Shown here: in pieces, positions 30,616-40,509 of the stretch | Layout of the letters: the number at the start of each line of letters is the position of its first letter | Numbering within the stretch: the first letter of the stretch is position 1 | From: Trichomonas vaginalis G3 | Taxonomy: Eukaryota; Parabasalia; Trichomonadida; Trichomonadidae | Direction: 5' to 3' | NCBI RefSeq assembly: GCF_026262505.1 | Contig: NC_067206.1 | Location: 36,347,896 to 36,411,895 of the forward strand | DNA: 64,000 nucleotides | Program-made: the position numbers and the translations under genes | The notes under the pieces: model-generated | The model's database searches: none | Seen by the model: only the letters and a program-made list of their open reading frames with translations | Told to the model about the DNA's origin: nothing

Positions 30616-32418
30616 TTAAGTTGTATATTGCAATTGACTAAGTAGCTCTCTATTTCTTGAATTACAGTCCTGTAATGCCTGGGTTAATTTTTCTGTTAGT
30701 TGTGTTTCTTGGGCACTTTTAGCCTGCATTTTCTTTGCTGCGGCTTCAAATATTTCTCTCTGATGCATATTTGCATTGATTAGGCCTGCGATTTGATCTT
30801 TATATTTCCTTTTGAGATGTTTAATGCGGTCGGATGATAATTTTGATTCCTCTATTAGTTTATTATTAAGGATTTTATATTTTGATTGAAGAATGTTCAA
30901 TTGATCTTTCAAATCATTTATTATCGTCTGATATTCTTGTTTAACTTCTAATTTCGCAGCAGAAATTTCTGATTGCAAGTTTTCGATTGTGTTTTTAAGA
31001 GATTTTATTTCAAAATCTTTACTCTTTAAAGCATTATTTCTTTCTATATCGAATTCCCTTCGAATTGTTACTTGCACATTAATATTTTCGGAATCTTTGA
31101 GCATTAATTCATCTTGCTTAACTTTGAGTTTGTTTTCAAGATCATTTATTTTAATTCGTAATAGTTCGTTTTCATGAGTTGAAGAACTAATCTGATCTGA
31201 ATTGACAATCATATCGGTTTTTGATTTTTCTATTAAAGCTTGAGCATCTGAAAGCTGTTTATTAAGTATTTCTTCTTTGTTGTGGTAATCTTGAATTTTA
31301 TTTTGAAGTTCATTAATCATTTTAGGAGCATCATTGATATCTGAAACTCCAAGTGTTTGGATAATGGAATCAAAATTATCCTTTTCATCTAAAGCAATGT
31401 TTGCAGCTTCCAGTTGATTTTCTAGATGCAAATTTGAAGCAACTAGTGCTTCAATAATATTGTAATATTCACTATTCTTAATTGATTCTAGAGTATCATC
31501 CGGGTAATCTTGTATATTTGGGAGGATTCGACCTAATGACTTTAAAACAGAGTCGTTGTATGTGATAAACGCCTTTTTATCGAGATTTGCCTCAGCAGAT
31601 ATAATTTTCTTCCACTCTGTTTTAATAATATTCACTGTTTGCTTTGCAATTGTAAGTTCATTGGCTTGCAAATTATAATTTTCTGTGAGGGCGTCCAAAT
31701 TATCTTTCAGGATTTTATTCGAGTTCTCGATATTATTGTAGTTTTTCACAAGTGTATTAATAATAGCTTGGATTTGCTGCATTGAGGTATATTGCGTTTG
31801 TGATTTAATGAAATTTAATTGATTTTTTAATTCTGGATTTAGAATGCTTATAGTAAGATCAGAAACATTTACTTGATCACCAATTACAATTGTTGGCTTT
31901 TGATTTTTGTTAATCTGTTGTTGGAGATTTTGATTGTCAAAACTGATGTTTTCAATAACTGAATCCGTTTTGATATGAATTCTAAGCATATCTCCAAGTA
32001 AATTTGAGAGTTTATCGCGCGAATTTTTTAAAATCGAAATTTCTTCTTTTTGTTGAGAAATTATTTGCTCAAAATTTCGAATTGAGGCTTTGAGATTGTT
32101 ATTTTCTGTTGTAATTTGTTTCCATAAAGCTTCTGCTTCTTGATGGGATGTTCTTGCTGCGATTAATTGAGACTTTAACGCTGAAATTTCTTGATCTTTG
32201 AGAATTATATCTGCAGATAACTTATCATGTTCAACAAGAAGATCCAAATTAATGTTTTTGCTATTTTCTGAATCTTGAATTTTTCTGTTATCCTGCTTAG
32301 ATTTAAATGTTTTCTTTTGTGATGATTCTACAGCTCGTAAGGATTCTCTCATTGAATTTAAAGTCTGTTTTAGTTGTCTATTAATGAATAAGAGCTGATT
32401 GTTTCCGCTCTCAGTCAT
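30616..32418 (-). CDS. Long coiled-coil protein, function unknown
   Basis: 600 residues from ATG 32418 (MTESGNNQLLFINRQLKQTL); the frame's extra first codon is GTG. Nearly the whole length is heptad-patterned coiled coil (DQEISALKSQLIAARTSHQE, NTIENLQSEISAAKLEVKQE, DRIKHLKRKYKDQIAGLINA). A short break around residues 170-200 and a basic patch (HLKRKYKDQ) lie near the C-terminus. No motor, membrane or kinase domain is seen. Such proteins are usually cytoskeletal or centrosomal/axonemal linkers, but nothing here proves it. Its start lies about 90 bp from the left end of the Maverick-type element. Confidence 0.7.
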   Translation of the reverse strand: MTESGNNQLLFINRQLKQTLNSMRESLRAVESSQKKTFKSKQDNRKIQDSENSKNINLDLLVEHDKLSADIILKDQEISALKSQLIAARTSHQEAEALWKQITTENNNLKASIRNFEQIISQQKEEISILKNSRDKLSNLLGDMLRIHIKTDSVIENISFDNQNLQQQINKNQKPTIVIGDQVNVSDLTISILNPELKNQLNFIKSQTQYTSMQQIQAIINTLVKNYNNIENSNKILKDNLDALTENYNLQANELTIAKQTVNIIKTEWKKIISAEANLDKKAFITYNDSVLKSLGRILPNIQDYPDDTLESIKNSEYYNIIEALVASNLHLENQLEAANIALDEKDNFDSIIQTLGVSDINDAPKMINELQNKIQDYHNKEEILNKQLSDAQALIEKSKTDMIVNSDQISSSTHENELLRIKINDLENKLKVKQDELMLKDSENINVQVTIRREFDIERNNALKSKDFEIKSLKNTIENLQSEISAAKLEVKQEYQTIINDLKDQLNILQSKYKILNNKLIEESKLSSDRIKHLKRKYKDQIAGLINANMHQREIFEAAAKKMQAKSAQETQLTEKLTQALQDCNSRNRELLSQLQYTT

Positions 32419-32507
32419 CACTGGACGTTAAAATCAAATTTTAGAAAGGAGAGAAAAAAAAATTAAAAATGTTGCAATTAAATAGAGACCAGGATGCATA
32501 CATGGCG

Positions 32508-32510
<3 letters not shown>

Positions 32511-32549
<39 letters not shown>

Positions 32550-32611
32550 TAGTGGGGCTTCCAGGCACTTCGTGCCTTCTAGCCCTGAAGATGTTTAGTA
32601 TAAATGAAGTC
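32511..32611 (+). repeat. Left terminal inverted repeat of the Maverick-type element
   Basis: Poly-A 32511-32547, then GGTAGTGGGGCTTCCAGGCA..., matching the right end over about 46 bp with one difference and more loosely to about 32611 (TATAAATGAAG). It contains the palindrome AGGCACTTCGTGCCT. Confidence 0.9.
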
Positions 32612-32690
32612 TTAGAGGACAAACATGACTATGAGTTTTGATATGACAAGATAGAATATGAGAGAGGTCCTATAAACCGGAGAAAGTGTT
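32611..32690 (+). other. Copied fragment of the methyltransferase gene in the left subterminal region
   Basis: CTTAGAGGACAAACATGACT and the following ~75 bp repeat, in inverted orientation, the last third of the D12 methyltransferase gene at about 55612-55680, with a few differences. It is a fragment only, a fossil copy lying outside any gene. Confidence 0.75.
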
Positions 32691-32739
32691 ATATAAACAT
32701 CTGTCATATTACTCAGAATATTATACAGAATTCAATAAA

Positions 32740-33670
32740 AATATATTTTAGGTGAAGAGGTGAGATTTCACCTGTTTTTTCACCTCATTTTTCACCTCTT
32801 GAATTTTCATGAATTTCTTCGTAAAGACTTTGTCAAGATTTCATCGTAAAGACTTTGTCAAAACTTCATCGTAAAGACTTTGTCAAAACTTCATCGTAAA
32901 GACTTTGTCAAAACTTCATCGTAAAGACTTTGTCAAAACTTCATCGTAAAGACTTTGTCAAGATTTCTTCGTAAAGACTTTGTCAAGATTTCTTCGTAAA
33001 GACTTTGTCAAAACTTCATCGTAATGAGCGTAAATCAGACAAAAATATATTTTAGGGTAGAAGGGTATATCTACCCCGTTTTCTACCCTCTTTTCTACCC
33101 CATATGTACTTACTGAAAAAGTATGTGTTCCATCTGTCATTTTACTCAGAATTTTACACCAAAAATAATGTTTAGGTGAAGAGGTGAGATTTCACCTGTT
33201 TTTTCACCTCTTTTCTCACCTCTTGAATTTTCATGAATTTTACACCAAAAATATATTTTAGGTGAAGAGGTGAGATTTCACCTGTTTTTTCACCTCTTTT
33301 CTCACCTCTTGAATTTTCATGAAATTTACACCAAAAATATACTACTAGGGTCATTTACGAAGAAATCTCAACAAAGTCTTTACGATGAAATCTTGACAAA
33401 GTCTTTACGAAGAAATCTCAACAAAGTCTTTACGAAGAAATCTCAACAAAACATAGACAAGAAAGTTCATGAGAAATTAGATGAAGAAGTCTTAACAAAG
33501 TCTTTACGAAGAAATTCATGAAAATTCAAGAGGTGAGAAATGAGGTGAAAAAAGAGGTGAAATCTCACCTCTTCACCTAAAATATATTTTTGGGTCATTT
33601 ACACTCATTTACGAAGAAATCTCAACAAAGTCTTTACGAAGAAGTCACAATAAAACATCTGTCAAAAACC
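32740..33670. repeat. Left subterminal repeat field (25-bp arrays and AGGTGA hairpin units)
   Basis: 32815-33025 holds about eight 25-bp units of CTTCATCGTAAAGACTTTGTCAAAA type. Inverted units recur at 33358-33500 and 33610-33660. Between them are four copies of a unit with AGGTGAAGAGGTGAGATTTC then ACCTGTTTTTTCACCTC, in both orientations (about 32750, 33175, 33250, 33530). Positions 33452-33489 are 38 bp identical (complement) to the KilA-N gene at 47919-47956. Confidence 0.85.
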
Positions 33671-33690
33671 GCTTTTTAACTTCACTTAAA

Positions 33691-36168
33691 ATGCCACGTA
33701 AGCTACGTAAGAATATACGTAAGAGGAAGAGAGCATTGAAACATCCAATAGTAAGACTAACACCACAACAACAGTTGCAACAACAAATGCTGAATGACCC
33801 CACTATGTTGCAACAAATGTCAAGCAACCCTATGCTTTTAAACCGAGTTGTTGGTGCACAGAGTGGAGGTTTAAGAGCGGCACTTTTAGCGAAAATGGCA
33901 GGCTATGGTGGAGCCGCAGACGGAACAGCCTATAACCCTCAAAGTCAAATGAATTTGAGTTCACTCAAAAATCAAATATCAGATGTCAAAAAGTCAAACA
34001 TAGACATACAGAAGCAAATAAGTGAAAACGAAAAGAAACTAGAATATGACAGACACACAAAGAAACTCAATGAGTTAAACGTAGAGAAAAAGAAGAAAGA
34101 AGAACAACTGAAAGAACTAAGTACAGAGGAATATGCGAAAAAAGTGTCAGAAAAAGCAGCAGAAGTAGCAAAAATGGAACAAGATGTCATAAATTTGAAA
34201 AACCATACTACTCGATATAAAGTACTGAAAGATGAAGAAATAAAACAAAAAGCCCTGAAGACATATATGGATAGCGATGAGTATAAAAAAGAAGTTGAAG
34301 CAAATGTAAAGGCAGAAAAACTTTTACAGTTGCAAAACCAAACCGTACAGTATGAAAACTTAGCACAAGAAAGTAAAAATAACGACGCGGCTATGCAAAA
34401 GGCAATGAAAAGCGCAGAATATATAAAAGCTAACAATGACTGGTTAGATGCCCAAGCCAACGCTAAAGCAGCCCAACTTATAGGGTCAATAAGGACAAAA
34501 ATACAAGCGGATGAAGACAGTTCAAATGAAGCTTTAACAAATGCTGACTTTAAGAACGCCTTCGAAGCTCTTCATAGTAAGGTGAAACAAGTGAACGACT
34601 TCTCATCTGGAAAGAAACTGAAGTCTGAAGGTTTCGACAAAGAGTTAAAAGAAGTAGCACAAAATATGACGAAAATAACAGATGCAGCAACGAGACAGGC
34701 AGTTCAAAGTGCCTATGACGCCGTTAGAGCAACTGTTGTGAAAAGTCAAGAAAAAGAGTTACAACAGACCAAAACAGACCTAGTAAATGCTTTCTTAAAA
34801 ACGAAAAGTCAGGTAGGACATTACGCTGCAGATGGAACATATGTGCCAGCTGGTGGAACTTATATACCACCAAACCCTCCAAGAGAAGCACCTGCACCAG
34901 GACTACCTAGAACATTTACATCGTCACATGGACACAGACACAGGCATGCACAACAACCAGCACAACAACCACCTCCACAACCAGCACAACAACCAACACA
35001 ACAACCAGCACAGCAACCAACAGTTCAAAACCCTGCACAACAACAACCACAAACAGAGCAAGGACATAAAAGAAGTAGAGAACAAGGAAACCAAGAATTC
35101 TTAAAAATGCTTAAAGAAGAGTGTGGTTTCCCAGATACTGTTGACTTTAGTGACAGATATAAAGAAGCTATTGGAAAGTTCAAGGATGGAAATACTGACC
35201 CGAACCTATTTAGCTTTATGGCTCAGCACCAAAACGGATATAATCTCAAACCTGGAAAATACAAGCTCGCTAAGGGATATGATTTAATAGCATATCATCC
35301 AAATGACATGGATGAATTTACTCCGAGATATTTGATGTCAGAGCTAAATGACAATTCAACTTTCGTCATGAAACGCGTAAAAAATAGAGACGGAACGAAA
35401 GAACAAAAGCTTATGAATGCGGATGACGTAGATAGGGAAATTGTTGAAAACGGTCTCGGAATATATGAAATGCCAGCAGATGAGGTACAAGAAACTCCAC
35501 AGGAAGAAGTTCAGATACAACCAGACATGGAAGAAATAGTTCAGCAACAACAGCTAGAAGAGCCTGAAGGAAACGAACAAGTCCTTCCTTTGGAAACTAA
35601 CTTCACAGAACTAGATGAAGATTTGGAACAGCCGAAAAATCTTGACCCTCAACAAGAGTATGCGGAGAATATGGAATATTTCCAAGAGTCTAAAAAAAAT
35701 TCGGCTGACATAGTAGAAGAATATCGAAAAATGTTTGCCGACATACAAAAGACTCCAACATCAGATGAAAATATCCAGCATAGAATGGAAGAACTGAAAA
35801 AAAATGTACACAAATACAACAACCCTTTTTACTTACGAGCATTTAACGTTCAATCTTCGGATGAACTCGGTGAAAATAAAAGGTTAAATTTCAAGAAAAC
35901 ATATAGAAATGAAACATTGTTTAAAGTTCATTCAGAACCTAACCAAGATGGAAACAAACCTACTTTTGTTTCTGCAGACGATGGAACTACAATGAGATGG
36001 GGTCATAAAGCTAACCCGGATAGGTGGTTCATAAACTTACAACCACAATTCCAAGAAGTTGTAGACGCAATGGAAGTCAATGGTGAACCAGATATAGCTG
36101 GTATTTTTCAGCGCGGCTTTAATGCCATTGAAAGATATGAAACATGCAGATATTTTGGACCAGTATGA
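33691..36168 (+). CDS. Large coiled-coil, Gln/Pro-rich element protein
   Basis: 825 residues from ATG 33691. A very basic N-terminus (MPRKLRKNIRKRKRALKH) is followed by Gln-rich sequence, then a long Lys/Glu coiled coil (~100-360). A Pro/Gln low-complexity linker (AQQPAQQPPPQPAQQP) lies around 410-450, then a more globular C-terminal half (FPDTVDFSDRYKEAIGKFKD, FMAQHQNGYNLKPGKYKLAK). I recognise no enzyme. Length and position beside the capsid gene would fit a structural or tape-like protein, which is inference. It overlaps the next frame by 47 bp. Confidence 0.6.
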   Translation: MPRKLRKNIRKRKRALKHPIVRLTPQQQLQQQMLNDPTMLQQMSSNPMLLNRVVGAQSGGLRAALLAKMAGYGGAADGTAYNPQSQMNLSSLKNQISDVKKSNIDIQKQISENEKKLEYDRHTKKLNELNVEKKKKEEQLKELSTEEYAKKVSEKAAEVAKMEQDVINLKNHTTRYKVLKDEEIKQKALKTYMDSDEYKKEVEANVKAEKLLQLQNQTVQYENLAQESKNNDAAMQKAMKSAEYIKANNDWLDAQANAKAAQLIGSIRTKIQADEDSSNEALTNADFKNAFEALHSKVKQVNDFSSGKKLKSEGFDKELKEVAQNMTKITDAATRQAVQSAYDAVRATVVKSQEKELQQTKTDLVNAFLKTKSQVGHYAADGTYVPAGGTYIPPNPPREAPAPGLPRTFTSSHGHRHRHAQQPAQQPPPQPAQQPTQQPAQQPTVQNPAQQQPQTEQGHKRSREQGNQEFLKMLKEECGFPDTVDFSDRYKEAIGKFKDGNTDPNLFSFMAQHQNGYNLKPGKYKLAKGYDLIAYHPNDMDEFTPRYLMSELNDNSTFVMKRVKNRDGTKEQKLMNADDVDREIVENGLGIYEMPADEVQETPQEEVQIQPDMEEIVQQQQLEEPEGNEQVLPLETNFTELDEDLEQPKNLDPQQEYAENMEYFQESKKNSADIVEEYRKMFADIQKTPTSDENIQHRMEELKKNVHKYNNPFYLRAFNVQSSDELGENKRLNFKKTYRNETLFKVHSEPNQDGNKPTFVSADDGTTMRWGHKANPDRWFINLQPQFQEVVDAMEVNGEPDIAGIFQRGFNAIERYETCRYFGPV

Positions 36169-36832
36169 AATGAACATGGCTGATGGAAATATAACACCTG
36201 ACGTTCTAGAACATTTATCTCAAAGAACTACACAGAACCATAGAGATGGTATATTTGGTGAAGAGTTTAGAAAGAAAGTTAGGGAGGGAGAAGGAAGAGA
36301 ACCTATTGTACATGACCTTGCAAACGAAAGTTTACAAAATGTCATAAAAACTTACTTTGCAGACAATGAACTGAGAAGGGATGAATATTTAAGAAAACTC
36401 AAATTGACAGTACCAAATGAAATGTTAGTATTGAAAAACATGTTCCTTGACAAAATAAAACCAACTACAGAAATAAACGACGCAAGACTGAAAGATTGGG
36501 TAAAAGCTTTCCCATTCACAAAAGATATAGTTGGTAACATGGAAAGAAAACCAGAATGGCTACAAAAACATATATTTGGAAACGAGCATATTCCATATGG
36601 ACAGGCACTGTTTGAAGCGCTTGAACCGGAAACTCAGGAAAGAGTCATGCAAACAATACGCGAAGACTCAAATACAGACTATGACAAACTCTTTCTAGGA
36701 TATAGGTTACCTGAGATGGGCGACCAGAGCCCAAAGGCAAAAAGGACATGGGAAATTTACAACATACTAGGTGAACATGAGGCAAAGATGCAACAACTTC
36801 AAGCAGAGGGCAATGAAGGAAAAAAGAGTTAA
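36122..36832 (+). CDS. Unrecognised element protein next to the capsid gene
   Basis: 236 residues, soluble and helical-looking, charged throughout (RDGIFGEEFRKKVREGEGRE, TWEIYNILGEHEAKMQQLQA). No family recognised. It lies between the large coiled-coil frame and the capsid candidate on the same strand, so it is likely part of the same gene block. Confidence 0.5.
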   Translation: MPLKDMKHADILDQYEMNMADGNITPDVLEHLSQRTTQNHRDGIFGEEFRKKVREGEGREPIVHDLANESLQNVIKTYFADNELRRDEYLRKLKLTVPNEMLVLKNMFLDKIKPTTEINDARLKDWVKAFPFTKDIVGNMERKPEWLQKHIFGNEHIPYGQALFEALEPETQERVMQTIREDSNTDYDKLFLGYRLPEMGDQSPKAKRTWEIYNILGEHEAKMQQLQAEGNEGKKS

Positions 36833-36922
36833 AAACTCAGTCAGGAAGAAAGTAAAGCTTGGTCGGAGTGGGTTCTATTATGACATATAAATCCAACTAT
36901 TCTATATTTTTACTCATATGAA

Positions 36923-38530
36923 ATGTACGCCGCTCAGAATATAACGCCAACAGTTTTGGATGCTATGAATGGAAATGTTTCCGAATGGTATAACGAATGC
37001 GACAATGCCATTAGAAGGTCAGAAATAGTTCCTGGAACTTACGAATATACAACTGCTGTTTCTTATGGAAACGTAGGTGAGTTTGGAGAAGGTTCTTCAA
37101 CAACAGTAGATATTGCTTGCGACAGGTTTCATATAATTTCTATTGACAACTCTTTCTTATACGTGGAACAAGACATTGAAATAAAACCTTCTGCCAAGTT
37201 GTCTGACAAGAAAGGTTGCAATGGAATTTTCTATGTCGGATACCAATATGCTCCAGAAGTTTTCATGGGATATAAGATATATTCTAACTCTGACTTAGTT
37301 CAAACAGTAACATGGGCAAACTATGAATGGTTCGCTTTGAGAAACTCAGTACAACCACAAGCTAGAGAACAAACAGACCAGTATGCAACTATTGAGAAAA
37401 TAAGAAGACTTGACCCTAACGTTCCAGGAGTTTATGTTAACCTTTCTGGACAAACTGCAGCAGCAGTAACCAAAGTAAAACTGAAACTTAGAGTTCCTTT
37501 GTCATCTTTCCTCATCTTCAGGTTTTTAAGATACTTGCCAAACTGGGCAGGAAAAATTTCTATCGAACTTACTCCAAGCAAAAATAACTTAGTCATTGCA
37601 CCAACACAAGACCCATTCACTCTTACAGAAGTAGTGGGAACAAATAAAATGTCATTCGCCGACTTTTGCAAAAACAAAGTTGACTTAGACTTTGGTTTCT
37701 CAAACCTCAACACTGAAGTAAACTATTATTTCAATGCTGCTGGAGATGCTTGGACCCAGTTAAGTTCACATGCGAAAAGTTTTGAATGCAAGAGAATAGA
37801 AAGCAGACTTGCAGTCTATATGTTGGACCCAGATATTTCAAATGCTTTAGCTGCCAAATATATTGCAGTTCCACTTATGTTCCCTATACACCAAATATCT
37901 GTCAAAGACTTTGCAGGTGAAGTTGGAAACCAAAGTGCTGACCCAGGTGCAAGAACAGATATTGCTTTAACAACTGCAATGAAACATGCAGATACTATGT
38001 TTGTACTGTTCAGACGAACTATAAATGACTATTCTTGTTTCTACAACCCCGGTATTAAATATCATATAAACATAGATGGCAAATACTATCCAAGAGAAGA
38101 ATATTCCACAGTTGAGGATATGAGGTCATACAACTTGACATTAGATGCTATGAACTTTAACAACAACTTCACAACAACCATTAACCCTGAAATGCAAAGT
38201 TCTATTATGCCAATATGTGAAAGTATGGACCCATACAGGAGGTCAAAAACTCAATATACAAATGGAGACCGTTCAAACTTTTGGCTTGGCATTCCATTTG
38301 CTGACTCAGAAGACTTTATGGGTGGTATTTCAACTGTTGGTACAGTTCAAATACAATATACTGGTGACAGAGACGGTCCAGATGAACTGAGAGCAAAGAA
38401 GTTTACAAAACCAATAGCACTTTTCACGGAAGATGCTCTTTTGAAGATTCGTTCGATGAAACCTGCTGGGGCTCCTCAGATTGGCATAACGACAGCTTCC
38501 ATCGAGCAGATTTTGGCAGCAGGTCAGTAA
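36923..38530 (+). CDS. Major capsid protein candidate (double-jelly-roll type)
   Basis: 535 residues, beta-rich, few Lys/Glu runs, no membrane segment. Landmarks are VKLKLRVPLSSFLIFRFLRY with LPNWAGKISIELTPSK in the first half, and a second half with KFTKPIALFTEDALLKIRSM near the end. Size, single long beta-rich frame and proximity to the packaging ATPase fit the Polinton major capsid protein (called PY in Mavericks), which forms the icosahedral shell in related viruses. Recognition rests on size, composition and context, not on a sharp motif. The frame looks whole. Confidence 0.65.
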   Translation: MYAAQNITPTVLDAMNGNVSEWYNECDNAIRRSEIVPGTYEYTTAVSYGNVGEFGEGSSTTVDIACDRFHIISIDNSFLYVEQDIEIKPSAKLSDKKGCNGIFYVGYQYAPEVFMGYKIYSNSDLVQTVTWANYEWFALRNSVQPQAREQTDQYATIEKIRRLDPNVPGVYVNLSGQTAAAVTKVKLKLRVPLSSFLIFRFLRYLPNWAGKISIELTPSKNNLVIAPTQDPFTLTEVVGTNKMSFADFCKNKVDLDFGFSNLNTEVNYYFNAAGDAWTQLSSHAKSFECKRIESRLAVYMLDPDISNALAAKYIAVPLMFPIHQISVKDFAGEVGNQSADPGARTDIALTTAMKHADTMFVLFRRTINDYSCFYNPGIKYHINIDGKYYPREEYSTVEDMRSYNLTLDAMNFNNNFTTTINPEMQSSIMPICESMDPYRRSKTQYTNGDRSNFWLGIPFADSEDFMGGISTVGTVQIQYTGDRDGPDELRAKKFTKPIALFTEDALLKIRSMKPAGAPQIGITTASIEQILAAGQ

Positions 38531-38843
38531 GTTGTTCTTGAACTGACTTCTCTCCGTCAAATATTGACAGTACGCCAGTTTTGACATAAAATTGTATTAT
38601 AAACTTACCTTTAGAAATATCGGTCAGTTTTGTTGTTATATTTTTGTCTGCTTCAAGAACTTTCACCATCTCGGTTATACCAACTTTCTTTGCTTTATGA
38701 AAATATTTTGGTTCAGCAAAGACTGCTATTCTATAACATTTTCCATTGTTTGTATAAAGAACTATTCTGTCAATGTATTTGTATTGTTTGTGTGTGTAAA
38801 CTTTGTTCTGCTTCAATTCGAAGAGATACTCAAATACGTCCAT
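38424..38843 (-). CDS. Small unrecognised element protein
   Basis: 139 residues from ATG 38843 (MDVFEYLFELKQNKVYTHKQ). Its 3' end overlaps the end of the capsid candidate by about 107 bp on the opposite strand. The first ~100 residues look folded (VLYTNNGKCYRIAVFAEPKY); the tail inside the overlap is polar and may be non-essential. The related sequence FVRVDKGKFYVFTKYLNFLD at 39534-39680 suggests a small gene family. Confidence 0.5.
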   Translation of the reverse strand: MDVFEYLFELKQNKVYTHKQYKYIDRIVLYTNNGKCYRIAVFAEPKYFHKAKKVGITEMVKVLEADKNITTKLTDISKGKFIIQFYVKTGVLSIFDGEKSVQEQLTDLLPKSARWKLSLCQSEEPQQVSSNESSKEHLP

Positions 38844-38911
38844 CTTTTTATTCTAAGTAAAATGTCATTTCCGAAAAATAGAAGCGTAAGTGTTTCAAAA
38901 GGTTTAATGGC

Positions 38912-39442
38912 GTGGCAGATGTGAAGTTAAATTCACCAACTCAAACAAACAGTCAAAGTGTTGTTGTCAATGTCAAAGAAAGAGATGTTGAAGTGGGGAA
39001 ACCATACGAAGACCAAGATGGTATAACAATAGTTCCTGTAAAAGAACAACCAACATACCCTGAAGTTAGCAGAGACTTAAGTTCTGTTGCAGATATTCGA
39101 AACGACTACCAACAACTGAAAGATAAGCTTAAAACTCAGGAGAAGATTTGTCAAGCTTTGGGTATAATGTTAAACTTGGTTGAGCACAACCCTGTAAAAG
39201 TGAACTCATATGTCATCGCACCTCATGAAGTTTTGAAAGAACTATTGAAACTTTTGACAGAGGCAGACGATATAAACATCAAAGAAATAGAACCCGACAT
39301 TGCTTGCTGTGGTGTTTCATATAATGTCATTGACAAGATATACGTTATGAAAGGAGGCGAAACGTTGAACTTAAAATATAGTTTCCCAGACGTCATAAAA
39401 ATATTTGACGACCACAACATTTCATTAAAATTTATTTGCTAA
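38912..39442 (+). CDS. Small unrecognised element protein
   Basis: About 175 residues; the start is uncertain because an ATG-led frame beginning at 38861 overlaps this one. It contains RDVEVGKPYEDQDGITIVPV, a short coiled coil (DYQQLKDKLKTQEKICQALG) and a folded C-terminal part (DIACCGVSYNVIDKIYVMKG). No family recognised. It may pair with the structural genes around it. Confidence 0.45.
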   Translation: MADVKLNSPTQTNSQSVVVNVKERDVEVGKPYEDQDGITIVPVKEQPTYPEVSRDLSSVADIRNDYQQLKDKLKTQEKICQALGIMLNLVEHNPVKVNSYVIAPHEVLKELLKLLTEADDINIKEIEPDIACCGVSYNVIDKIYVMKGGETLNLKYSFPDVIKIFDDHNISLKFIC

Positions 39443-39533
39443 GTAAAAATGTCAAAACTTCTTGAAAGATGTTTGAAGAAAAAACAATATAGACTTTATT
39501 TCATGTAAAGGACTTTACACACTTTTGAACGAT

Positions 39534-39680
39534 ATGAAAGACCCTGTTTTGTTTGTTCGTGTAGACAAAGGAAAGTTCTATGTCTTTACAAAATATTTGA
39601 ACTTCTTAGACAGAGAACTTCAAGAAACGCCATGTGAAAGTTTAGATGAAGTTCTTCTCCACTTTCAGAAAAACTTTTAA
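39534..39680 (+). CDS. Very small element protein
   Basis: A 48-residue frame from ATG 39534 (MKDPVLFVRVDKGKFYVFTK) to TAA at 39680. It resembles the folded part of the minus-strand gene at 38424-38843 in its hydrophobic pattern (YRIAVFAEPKYF), so it could be a shortened relative. Low certainty because of its size. Confidence 0.3.
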   Translation: MKDPVLFVRVDKGKFYVFTKYLNFLDRELQETPCESLDEVLLHFQKNF

Positions 39681-39690
39681 ATATATGTAA

Positions 39691-40317
39691 ATGGCAGAAG
39701 ACATAGTGGTTTATACTATTACGACTAAAAACCCTGAGTCATATAATTCTATAACAACAAACTTACAAAGTCCTCAAGGACGATATTGTAAACTGACCTT
39801 AAACACGATGACGACTAAAGCCTGTTTTGCTCTTTTGACACCAGAAGATTTTATTGTTGTGAATGGTAAAAAATACTCCTTTGAAGATACTTACTCAGAT
39901 ATACCACCAACAGGTTTTGTTGACTTATTTAATACTTTAAGGACGGATGTAACATGTGCTGCAACTAGAGCAGGTTTCATTATGTTTGGATGTCCGACTG
40001 AGTTTAGTATAAACGATATGAGCTATAATACAAAACTTATATCTGGTTTTTACTACCAACAGTTTCCTATAACAGGAAAAGGTGTCATACAAGGTTTGTC
40101 TGTTCCATTGACTTTAAGTACACCTATTTTATATATTGTTTCAAACTTAGGTTCAAAGTGCTATTCGAATGTCGACAGAAACTACTATGACCAAAAGATA
40201 CTCATGCGTATAAACAACACTTTCTCTGCTGGTTTGCCTATTGTTTCATTCGAATGCAGAATTTTCAGCTTTAGTAAACTCAAACACTTTAGCAAACATA
40301 AACTTAACCTTAGTTGA
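39691..40317 (+). CDS. Jelly-roll-type minor capsid candidate
   Basis: 208 residues starting MAEDIVVYTITTKNPESYNS. It is beta-rich, and the block TPILYIVSNLGSKCYSN...KILMRINNTFSAGLPIVSFE has the rhythm of single-jelly-roll proteins of Polintons and related viruses (penton/PX candidates). Protein-like sequence of the same type continues beyond 40317, so the gene may not be whole (perhaps one break). Placed between the capsid gene and the helicase region. Function inferred from pattern only. Confidence 0.4.
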   Translation: MAEDIVVYTITTKNPESYNSITTNLQSPQGRYCKLTLNTMTTKACFALLTPEDFIVVNGKKYSFEDTYSDIPPTGFVDLFNTLRTDVTCAATRAGFIMFGCPTEFSINDMSYNTKLISGFYYQQFPITGKGVIQGLSVPLTLSTPILYIVSNLGSKCYSNVDRNYYDQKILMRINNTFSAGLPIVSFECRIFSFSKLKHFSKHKLNLS

Positions 40318-40481
40318 CGCAAACTTTGTTCCTGTAAAACTTTTATGTCCTATGTATTTGTCAATGACGGCAGAAAAGTTTCGAATTGGAAGATGCAACT
40401 GGTGAAAGTATTGTATTTACAAGAACAACTTCAACAACAAATAGCTCAAGAACAACAAATGCAACAAATAGCTCAAGAATA

Positions 40482-40509
40482 AAAAAATATTTTTTTTATT
40501 TTTATAAAA
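40482..40509 (+). promoter_or_regulatory. A/T block typical of this element's gene starts
   Basis: AAAAAAATATTTTTTTTATT directly precedes ATG 40510. Nearly the same block (poly-A, ATATTTT, poly-T) stands 10-30 nt before the starts at 41785 (plus) and 44989, 45467, 46170, 47493 and 48330 (minus). It is not the host TCAYW initiator and is probably an element-specific promoter core. Confidence 0.5.

Noticed and set aside
32511-32547. Poly-A tract as the tail of a retrotransposed copy
   Set aside because: It is mirrored by poly-T at 56958-57003 followed by the same inverted block, so it is part of the element's terminal repeat.
34832-35104. His/Asn/Gln-rich frame inside the large coiled-coil gene
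   Set aside because: Alternate-frame reading of the CAACAA-rich Pro/Gln linker.
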